A stretch of 64,000 nt of DNA from Otatea glauca (Eukaryota; Streptophyta; Magnoliopsida; Poales; Poaceae): assembly GCA_036346275.1 (NCBI GenBank), contig CM070727.1, positions 1,479,760 to 1,543,759 on the forward strand, given 5' to 3'. The notes under the pieces are model-generated. The model saw only the letters and a program-made list of their open reading frames with translations, was not told the DNA's origin and made no database searches. Position 1 is the stretch's first letter, and each line of letters opens with the position of its first letter. Shown here in pieces: positions 55,859 through 64,000 of this stretch. Both the position numbers and the translations under genes were made by a program.

Positions 55859-58240
55859 GGCGCTGCGGTACGTGCGGGGCACCGGAGACAAGTCGCTATT
55901 TGTCGCGGCTAACAAAGTCAGCCGATCGACGGCCCGCACAACACCAGCTTTGGCCCTAGTGATCATGGGATGTGGCCCAGGTGCAGGGCGAGGAAGGGGG
56001 GCCGTGGATGGCGCCACGGACTTGGCCGCAGGTGGCACCATGGATGGCGTCACAGGCGTGGTTGTGGCCGCGGGTGGCACCGCGGATGTGTTGTCGACAG
56101 GCGGTGGTTCATTGCCGTTGAACGAGGCCGACGCTACCGAGAATGTGGGCGGCATGGCTGGCCGGCTCCTGGTAGAATTGGCAAAACTGGTCACCGCGAC
56201 AGGGCCTGATGATGCCGCGATAGGAGAGGATGCTACCGCAGCAGGAGCCGGAGAGAACACCGTGGACACCGCGGCAGGTACTGGGGATGAAGAAGAAAAA
56301 TTCGTAGGTGGTGGTGCTGTAACAACCATGTCCAAAAAATCCAACGAACTGGCTGAAGAACTGGGATTTTGTTGGGAGAAGGGAAAGGTGGCCTCGTCAA
56401 ACACAACATGTCGGGAGATGATAATACGGCGGGTAGAGAGGTCGAGGCAGCGGAAGCCTTTGTGTGAGTCAGGGTAGCCAAGAAAGACACAAGCGGTGGA
56501 GCGAGGAACCAATTTATGCGAAGCGGTGGCTGAAGTGTTTGGGTAACATAGGTAGCCGAAAACACGTATGTGATCGTAAGTGGGCTTGCGGCAGTAGAGG
56601 CGCTCGTATGGGGTGGCGAGTTTGAGGGGCTGGGAGGGACGCCGGTTGAGTAGGTAGGTGGCGGTGGCGAGGGCCTCGGCCCAATAAGATGGGGGCATGT
56701 GCGCTTGGAATAGAAGGGTGCGAATTACATTGTTGATGGTGCGAAGGGCGCGCTCGGCCTTACCGTTCTGCTGGGACGTGTATGGGCAGGAGAGGCGGAG
56801 GACGACACCGTCACGATGGAAGATGTCTCGAAGAGTGGAGTTGATAAATTCAGAGCCGTTGTCGGCCTGAATGGATTGGAGGTTGCGGTGGAACTGAGTG
56901 CGAACGAGTGCTAGGAATTTGATGATAGTATTTGCGACATCACTTTTATGATGGAGAGGAAAAGTCCATAGAAAATGGGAAAAATCATCAAGAATCACAA
57001 GATAATATTTAAAGCCAGAATTACTGAAAATTGGTGAGGTCCAGACATCACAATGAACTAATTGAAAGGGGCGGGCTGTAGTCGAAGTTGATCGAGGAAA
57101 CGACAGCCTTGTGTGTTTCCCGAGCTGGCAGGCATGGCAGATCGGGTGGGCTGTTTTATTACATTTAATAAATTTAGACTGGTGGAGGGTCGATAGGGAA
57201 TCGTGGCCCGGGTGGCCAAGCCGACGATGCCACAACTCCGTGGAGGCGGTAGACGCGAGAAGGCTGTGGGGCTGCGGGGTGGTCGTGTCGGACGGGAAGG
57301 AGTAGAGGTCCCCGCCACTATTGCAGCGTAGAATCTCTGTCTTGGTGCGAAGATCCTTGACAGAAAAGCCAAAAGGGTCAAATTCCACAGAACAAGAATT
57401 ATCAGAAGTAAATTTTCGAACGGAAATGAGATTGCGAACGAGGTTAGGGACGGCAAGGACATTGTTCAGATGGAAAGGAGGTAGGCTGACATGACCAATA
57501 TGGCTGATGGGCATGGAAGAGCCATTTCCGACAGTGACACGAGAGGGAAAAGAGGAAGGCTTAGGAGAGGAGAGTATACCGACGTCGGTGGACATGTGCG
57601 ACGAGTCACCCGAATGCAAGACCCAATCGCCGACCGACTGGGGCTGGATCGCCATGTTGTTGAGGGCCGCGATCAGACCAGATTGGTCCCAGCTGATAGG
57701 AACAGGCAGTGCTGGCAGTGTACCGTGGGGTGGTGCCAGCGTGGTGGTGTAGGCCTGTGCCGATGTGGACGTCGGCCGCGGTCCAAGGAGTCCTGCTCCG
57801 GAGATGCCAGCGGGGACGCCGCGCCATGTGCCCTGGGCTTTCTGGAGTTGGCCGGTGAAGGGGTTGAAGCAGATCCACGGACCGACATTGGTGGGCGTGC
57901 TGTTGGAGCGCCCGAACCGCTCACCGCCGCCCTTGCCATTGTTGTTACGGCGGTTATTGCGGTTGTTGTTGTTGCCTTGCTTGCGCCCCACGTGATCGCC
58001 ACTACGATCCCCATTGCGATCGCCGCGATCATCGCGCCCATAGTTGCCCTGGTTGCTGGCGTAGGAGATGAGGGCACTGCCACCGTTTCCGGCAGCGGGC
58101 ATGGCATTGATGCTGATTTCCTTGAGGTGGAGCAGCGAGCGAGTCTTGATGAAGCTAGGGAACGGGGACTGCATCGGAATGAGGGTCTTCATGTCGGCGT
58201 AGCGATCGTTGAGGCCGCGCAGAGTGTTGAGAACGAGTGC
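55850..58240 (-). pseudogene. Copia-A gag C-terminus, protease and integrase
   Basis: A long minus-strand frame. It starts in the gag C-terminal part, rich in Asn, Arg and Gly (NNNNRNNRRNNNGKGGG). The protease region (WVLHSGDSSHMSTD) has LHSGDS where DTGA-type residues are expected, so the catalytic aspartate looks lost. The integrase zinc region is LWHRRLGHPGH and CHACQLGKHTRL; the core has HCDVWTSPI, YLVILDDFSHFLW, IQADNGSEFIN and SQQNGKAERALRTI. A proline- and alanine-rich linker follows, then the shift at about 55855. Beyond that point the same frame (down to 55316) is out-of-frame shadow. Confidence 0.9.
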
Positions 58241-58762
58241 AGTCGGACACGGTTGCCCACGTCACGGAGAGAGTCGGCGAGAGTTTTCATCTTGTTGCAG
58301 TACTCGGTGATGGAGGATTCACCTTGGACCAAGGAGCGAAACTCGGCATCGATGAAGACGGCGCGACTGAGTTTGTTGTCGAGGAAAAGGTCTTCGAGGC
58401 ACGAGCAGACTGATCTGGTTCTATGATGATGGAGAGAATCTCTTTCGACACGGACGCATAGATCCATGATCGGACGATGAAGTCCTCACGGGTCCAAGTG
58501 GGGTTGGCGACGACTGGTGGCGGAGTGTCGTCAACGTGCCCCATCAACTCGTATTTATTGAGCAGCACGTTCATGAAGGTGCGCCACATCGAGTAGTTGG
58601 AGGCTTTGAGGTCGAGGGTGATGGGAACATGTGTCTTGACGCTGGCCACGTTAATGGCCTGTGCAGAGAAGGAAGAAGGAGAAGCAGTGATGGCTGTGCT
58701 TGTCGAGAGGGCGGCAACTGTGCCGTCGGCGAGAGCAACGCTAGAAGGGTCATTCATGGCGG
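58189..58762 (-). pseudogene. Copia-A gag N-terminal part
   Basis: Probable start at the MNDPSSVALADG methionine (about 58756). The UBN2-type gag domain carries VPITLDLKASNYSMWRTFM and WIYASVSKEILSIIIEPDQSA, then a frameshift at about 58405. It continues in a second frame with LEDLFLDNKLSRAVFIDAEF and GESSITEYCNKMKTLADSLR, followed by another shift at about 58240 into the frame of the next entry. Confidence 0.88.
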
Positions 58763-58800
58763 AAGCAGGAAGGCAGGTCGGGAGCGACGCTCTGATACCA

Positions 58801-59000
58801 TGCGATCGGGAGAGAGGATTTGGGAAACGCCACACAGCTGAGCACTTGATTTCCATTCAACTTATAACGATTGCATGCAGGAATACAAGGCAATCAACGA
58901 TTGCATGCAGGAGTACAGGGAAATATACGTATACATGGAAAGGCTATATACAGTGAGTGCCAGGCAAGGGGCAATACGTACGAGATTTCCTCTTCTAACA
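58801..59000 (-). repeat. 5' LTR of Copia-A
   Basis: 200 bp, beside the primer-binding site at 58789-58800. Confidence 0.95.
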
Positions 59001-59005
59001 TTTAC
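59001..59005 (+). repeat. target site duplication TTTAC, right copy
   Basis: Matches 54130-54134. Confidence 0.92.
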
Positions 59006-61397
59006 AAGGAAGTATGGATGACATTATGAAAGTTCTTAGATTCAGTTATTACAATTTGCCAGTCCACCTACGGATTTGCTTCAGGTATTGTAGTATCTTT
59101 CCACAAGACTACAGATTTGAGAAAGAAAAACTGGTGAAGATGTGGATGGGTTCCGGATTGATCCCACAGGTTACAAATGGAGCACAAAGACCTGAGGATA
59201 TTGGAGAAGAATATTTGGTACATTTAACTAGAAAATCGTTTTTTGATTTCACATCAAAAAAGGATTCTGATGGAGTTCTTGATGGGTATTACGTCATGCA
59301 TGATCTAATGCATGACTTGGCACGATCTGTTTCATCAGGTGAATGTGCAAGAATTGATGGCAATAGCTGCAAAGATGTCATGGTGACAGTCAGACACCTT
59401 TGCATAAAAAATCTTAGCATTCTCTCTATCCAGGAGATTGACGCAATTGCTCATGTACGGAATTTGCGCACCCTTATAATAGAAAGTCGTACCGGAACAG
59501 ACCGGAATAATAATGTAGTTGCACTCGAGAAGGCTGTGGAGAGTCTAGAAGGCTTGCGTCTTTTGATTTTGAACACGAAGAATGCATTTGCTTTCTCTCA
59601 GAAGTTTGCTAATTTAAGGCACCTCAGGTACATATCCGTGCCTTGGCTTTCCAGAGAGAGAATGTGCGACGTGTTTAAGCTCTATCACCTGGTACTCTTT
59701 GATACTTGCAATTATCTAACAGAGCCGAAGCAGTTCAAAGATTTGGGCAACCTAACTCACTTGCGGTATGTGAATTTTGGCATTGGATTTCAGTTCCCTA
59801 TTGGCAGACTAACTTCCCTTCAGGAAGTACATGCATTCTGGGTGCAACCAAAGAATGGTTATAGAATTAGCGAGCTAAGGGATTTGCAAAGCATCCGCAG
59901 TATCAAATTGCTAGGTCTTGAGAACATCACGAGCCCTGAAGAAGCTGCAGAAGCAAAATTATGCGACAAAAAACACCTCAACTCATTGTTATTAGAGTGG
60001 TCCAATCTTAATCATGGGAGACTAGGGTCACAGGACCTAGTACTTGATCAGCTGAAACCAAACACAAACCTTCAAGATCTCAGTTTGTTGGGTACCATGG
60101 TGCAAGACTTCCCATCTGGATAACTAATCTACGTCTTGTAAATCTTGTGAGGCTCAAACTTAAGTACTGCGTGAATTGGGAGACCCTTCCTTCACTTGGG
60201 GAGCTGCATTTGCTCAAGCACCTTAAGTTGCAGTATCTTTTGAGACTGAGGCAGATTGGCAATGTATCTGATGGTTATAAGATGAGACATATCTTAAGCT
60301 TCAGAGGAGAGGAATGAATTTGTCGACAAATGCCTGCCTCCTTTTCTTGATACTTTGGCAATCGAAGGCTGTCCAGAACTTAGTAAACTGCCTCTTCTAC
60401 CTTCTACTGTAACACAGTTGAAGATAGATCGTGTTGGGTTGATGACTCTTCCAAGAATTGCTGTGGTACACGACAATGAGCGAAGGGGGTTACCATCAAT
60501 GATCTCTCGCCTCCTTTCACTCCACATCAGGAATTGTGCATTACTGACTTCTTTGGGGCAAGGCCTTTTCAAGCAGGAAGAACATCTTCAAGTTCTAGAA
60601 GTACTGACAATTGAAGGTTGTGAAAATTTGGAGCATATGCCATGGGTATTTGCAGGAATGATTTCACTTAGAACCTTGACTGTCGAAAAATGTCAAAATT
60701 TGGCACCAACAAGCGAGGAAGGAAGTATGCTCCTACCAATGTCACTTGAGAAGCTGTCTGTCATTCGTTGCGATGCCCTTGTGCCCCCACTACTTGCATC
60801 TCTTCAAGGCCTCAGCAAACTTACAAACTTGGAGCTGTCACATTGTTCATGTTTTGAGTCTCTTCCAGCAGCAACAATCTTCAAGACTTTGACAGCCTGC
60901 AGGAGTTCAGGATACGAGGGTGCGAAAACTTGTCGTCCTTGGGTGGCCTCGGAGCCCTTCCATCTGTAAGAGAGCTGGAAATCAGGGACTGCACCAAGCT
61001 CATAGATGTTGCATTGGCACAACCTCCATGTCTGGCCAATGGCCGGGAAGGCGAACATTGTGCGGGTTGCTATCTAGAGATCGACAAGCTCATTATCGAT
61101 CACCACTCCCTACTGCTGGTGGACCCCTTGAGGAGTCTCTGCTGCACCACGGAGCTGATTTTGCAGGACGGTTCTGGGTTGGAACATGTGCCAGAGCAAT
61201 GGCTGCTGCAGAACGATGCCTCACTCAAGTCGATAAACATATGGGGCGCCGTGTCCCTGGAAACAATGCCCTCGAGCATGAGAGACCTCTCGCGAGAGCA
61301 GTGGGGTGACGCCCTTCTACAGTCAGTTCCAGTCCTCCCCTCCTCTGTGTGGAAACTGGAAGTCTTGCACTCTGATATCTCACTGAAGAAGCAGTGA
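59006..61397 (+). pseudogene. NLR part 3: end of ARC domain and leucine-rich repeats
   Basis: Continues the NB-ARC with VLRFSYYNLPVHLRICFRYC and SIFPQDYRFEKEKLVKMWM (RNBS-D) and the MHD motif VMHDLMHDLA. LRRs follow (LRTLIIES, LRHLRYISVP, LTHLRYVNFG, LQDLSLLGT). A one-base loss just after MVQDFPS brings a TAA at 60121-60123. The LRR continues in the next frame (NLVRLKLKYC, LPSLGELHLLKHLKL) until a TGA at 60315, then in another frame (LDTLAIEGCPELSKLPLLP ... LRTLTVEKCQNL) to about 60883. After a further one-base loss it runs to the end (LSSLGGLGALPSVRELEI ... LPSSVWKLEVLHSDISLKKQ, stop 61395-61397). Each break looks like a single-base or small indel in otherwise well-preserved coding sequence. 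Confidence 0.9.
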
Positions 61398-62870
61398 CAA
61401 CAGCATCAGCACTTGCAAACATCACCGGCCTGATTCTTCGGAAGCAATGGTACGTGCTATTTTTGTGTCGAGCATACTGTGTTGTTGCATGCTCTGGAAT
61501 TGGATTAACCGTTTTGTGGTTTGCAGAATCGACTTTCCCTGACGAATTTCCTTTCTCGGCTTCTGGTTGAAGATCAACTGACCAGGTGATTTAAGTGAAG
61601 ACGCTCAAAGAATTGATGAGCAAATCCTGGCGCATGATCTTCCCTCTGCCCTTACAAGTTTCCGGTATTGGCTTCAGACAGTCATCCCATTTTACACAGA
61701 CAGACGTCTCATCTGGCAATGCTCATTACTTGTCCGCATGATCACCGCGGCACCGGCAGGGACGGCATGGCTAATCGACACGGGAGACGCTGAGCAACGG
61801 AGACCATTACGCCACCGTGCGGGACACCCGTCATCGGCAACCTCCAACGGTGAACACAAATGGAGACGTATGATCCCAGTTCCAAGGAGAAGAAGAAGGG
61901 CTCTCGCAGTCTCGCTCGCGTCACGTCTTTACTCTTTGGAGTTTAGAATGGGCTTGATTTGTTGGACCATTACTGCTGTAAATTACACGAAGCCCACGTG
62001 ATTTAAGTGTGACCGGCCTGATCCATGAACGAAAGCCCAAGGACGCATGTTATTCTACAGTCTTCAATACTTTTCCTCTGTCTGAGTTCTTGACAAATCT
62101 TGTGCGAAGGGTAAGTAATCTCCATCTACTCTTCATTCATGCTTTAATATTTGTGTAACTGTAAAAAAGAAAAGCATTAAAGCACCTCTCTATTCTACAC
62201 GTCGCCATAAAGCACTCATTTTTCAAACATTTGACAAGAGTACGAAACCAACTTTTCTTGGTTGGAATGAAGAGAAACTGGAAGTTCTCTTGTTACCTTT
62301 TGCTTGTTATGGGTAGCTTTTGTTGGTTTGGTTTGTTCTTGTTTTGGATGGAGCTGTCACTTGTGCTGTGGGACTGTATTGCTAGAGGTCTGTGTTGCAG
62401 TTTGTTTTCTTGTCAAATCTGGACGTGTAAGCTCCTCTTGGCTGTAAAACTTTTCAGTTTCTTTTGTATATTAGAAAGAAACTGGGGATCCTTGGTCCTT
62501 GGCTCTGATCTTGAGATAGTTTCAAAAATAGCGGGTCTTTTAGTTTTGCATCCTGAAATGCTGATGTAAATTAATTCCAAACCATTTACAAAGAAATTTC
62601 CATATATGAAATGACAGCTAGACCAAGAAAAGGAACACCAAATCAAAGGGTGAAGGGGATTAGCTAGCTTTTAAGTTTGGAACAAATCCATATTACACCC
62701 TTAAATTATAAAAAAAATCTATTTAACGCTGTCGACTAAAAAATCAGTTATTTAAAACCCTCATATATTAAAATCAAGTTAATTAACACCGTAGAAGTTT
62801 TGCTCGATGGTTTCACTGATGTGGATCGTTACAATGCTATTTTTGCCACATAGGAATGCACAGGTGAGAG
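61398..62870. other. NLR 3' flank, no gene
   Basis: Includes the probable 3' UTR. About 62097-62196 (GGGTAAGTAATC ... AAAGCACCTCTC) repeats a segment of the array at 22507-22608. The ORF at 62231-62569 is low-complexity hydrophobic and not called. Confidence 0.45.
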
Positions 62871-64000
62871 GGGGTCGGGCGGTGACATGAATAGGGTGCC
62901 CGGCGATTTTGTGTGCAATTGCTCCCGGCGCATTATTTGGTGCGCACTTGCCCGCGCTCGTCACTTATGGCGTGACGAGTAGAGGGGGGAGTTGGGTCAT
63001 GCCGACAGCCCGACACGGGTCGAACAGGCTTCGGGCAGTAGCATATCGTGCCTGCTCAGCACGGCCACCTCATCGTGACTCGCCTTCAGTGAGGCTCATG
63101 CACGGTTCAAAGCACGTCGTGCTGTAATGACTCAGGTCTTGTTCAATTGAACTTATGAAGTCTTGGACGTCGTCACCATCAATCCATCTCTATGAATGGC
63201 ACCAAGGACAAGAAGCGAGCGTTGACTGTCGGAGAGGATCCGGTACATACAATTATTTAGGAAAAAAGAACTAAATTTTATTTATTCCTTGGGTACATAT
63301 ACAAAGTTATCATTAAAAACCATACACCACTTACACCACAGAGTGGGATTTCCCTGGTGTAGAAAAAAGTACTATAGTAATATGCATACATACTAGTTAT
63401 TTCCCAATATCAAGATCGTGCATGCATTATAGGTCAATGTATGCCTGATGTGATGGCGTCGATGGCCGCGTGAGCCAAGTGGGAAGATGATCGTGCACGG
63501 TGTCGCAGGCACACTCAGCGAGCAGCACGACGGAGCTTCGGCTCAGTGCGCGTCCTCAATGTCGATGAGTATGTACTCTCCAGATTCCATGCATTCTCTA
63601 CGTTTTAGCATCTCCATTGTCTCATCTTTCTCTGCATGCGAGAATAACATGATGCGATGTCGCGGCAGGACACCCTACAGCGTGTCGTATCTACTTCGGG
63701 CCCATCGGGCCTTTTTGCCAGCCTAAGCACAGCCTATGTAGGTGTGCTGTACCATGCCATCCATCGTGCTCGTGCTAGCCCGACTTACACGTATGCATAC
63801 CGTAGCATACCGTACCGTACTTCAATCGTGCCACGGATTAGACAAAAAAAAAAAAAAAGCCCGGCCCAACTCCCACCTTTACGTCCAGGAGAAGTCGCCG
63901 TGGAGGAGACGAGCGCCGGGAGCTCTGGATCTGCGTGCACGCCGCTGTCTTGGAATCTAAGGAGCTTAGATGTGCCGCACTCACCAGTGCCGTACAAGGA
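62871..64000. repeat. hAT-like repeat remnants
   Basis: GC-rich motifs (GACAGCCCGACACGGGTCG, CGTGCCTGCTCAGCACGGCC near 62990-63070; TCGGGCCCATCGGGCC and GCTAGCCCGAC near 63700-63790) resemble the subterminal region at 17530-17640. An A16 run at 63842-63857 precedes GCCCGGCCC. No transposase frame is present. Confidence 0.4.

Larger units (their letters stand above)
54135..59000 (-). mobile_element. young Ty1/copia LTR retrotransposon inside the NLR (Copia-A)
   Basis: LTRs at 54135-54338 (204 bp) and 58801-59000 (200 bp) differ by four substitutions and one 4-bp indel. Both start TGCGATCGGG and end TCTTCTAACA. TTTAC duplications flank the element. On the minus strand the primer-binding site TGGTATCAGAGC (58789-58800) follows the 5' LTR and the purine tract CTAAGGGGGG (54339-54348) precedes the 3' LTR. 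The interior encodes gag, protease, integrase, RT and RNase H in copia order but with at least three frame breaks and one late nonsense codon. Confidence 0.97.
52366..61397 (+). pseudogene. CC-NB-ARC-LRR disease-resistance (NLR) gene broken by two retroelements
   Basis: NLRs are cytoplasmic immune receptors that detect pathogen effectors. This one is a monocot RGA-type gene, apparently with an intronless coding part. Pieces: CC domain 52366-52887; NB-ARC 53327-54134; end of ARC plus LRR 59006-61397. Between them lie a LINE 3' end (52888-53326) and a 4.9-kb copia element (54135-59000). Dropping each insertion with one target-duplication copy puts the flanks back in one frame (RQQHL|DFTAYVSS at the first, LRCLQGSMDD at the second). 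Three more frame breaks lie in the LRR, at about 60110, 60315 and 60883. As it stands the locus can only make a truncated CC product or a partial NB-ARC. Confidence 0.93.

Noticed and set aside
55500..56477. 325-codon + strand ORF (and 57491-58426) inside Copia-A
   Set aside because: Antisense of integrase and gag coding sequence; the GC content keeps the opposite strand open.
62231..62569. 112-codon hydrophobic + ORF
   Set aside because: Low-complexity Leu/Phe/Cys/Trp content in a T-rich stretch; no motif and no exon signals.
1..64000. CRISPR arrays, bacterial operons, riboswitches, organelle insertions
   Set aside because: No regularly spaced repeats with unique spacers, no prokaryotic gene organisation, and no plastid or mitochondrial gene sequence was recognised.

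Overview
The window looks like nuclear DNA from a grass (Poaceae). Short Stowaway-type MITEs with CTCCCTCCGT ends and TA duplications, a Tourist-type MITE, GC-rich first exons, an RGA-type CC-NB-ARC-LRR gene and Helitrons ending in CTAG all point there. I cannot name a species. No CRISPR, operon or bacterial signal is present. Most of the window is transposons and gene remnants; only two genes look potentially functional.

Layout. 1-0.4 kb: a GC-rich tandem duplication. 1.77-5.06 kb: a decayed 3' end of a cysteinyl-tRNA synthetase gene, split by a small copia element (2753-4887, TSD ACAAG). 5.1-5.64 kb: first copy of an unusual dispersed repeat. 6.2-6.5 kb: an orphan first exon of a PHT4;5-like anion transporter. 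6846-13981 and 14106-15929: two Helitrons of one family, head to head; the larger keeps a broken PIF1-type helicase. 16.1-17.6 kb: a decayed hAT transposase. 17998-21452: an apparently intact six-exon signal peptidase complex subunit 3 gene, with one GC-AG intron.

25.5-36.6 kb is a copia cluster. One broken full-length element (25489-32029) abuts a C-terminal exon resembling uroporphyrinogen-III synthase. A rearranged LTR-internal-LTR-internal relative follows (32656-36632). 36.6-46.0 kb is a mosaic of AT-rich DNA, a MULE-like foldback MITE, a Tourist MITE, nested Stowaway-like MITEs, duplicated blocks and several copies of the dispersed repeat. 46220-47269 is a two-exon pectinesterase catalytic domain with no signal peptide or inhibitor domain. 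47.3-52.3 kb is mostly repeats.

52366-61397 is an NLR disease-resistance gene broken by a LINE 3' fragment (15-bp TSD) and a young copia element (5-bp TSD TTTAC). Removing each insertion together with one TSD copy restores the reading frame at that junction, so the gene was intact through NB-ARC before the hits. Three further frameshifts lie in the LRR part. 61.4-64 kb holds the NLR 3' flank and hAT-like repeat DNA.

The most interesting items are the twice-interrupted NLR, the head-to-head Helitron pair, an apparent intron spanning the LTR/internal junction in two copia elements, and a dispersed repeat built from a palindromic GC head, a degenerate AT-rich body and a GC-rich tail.
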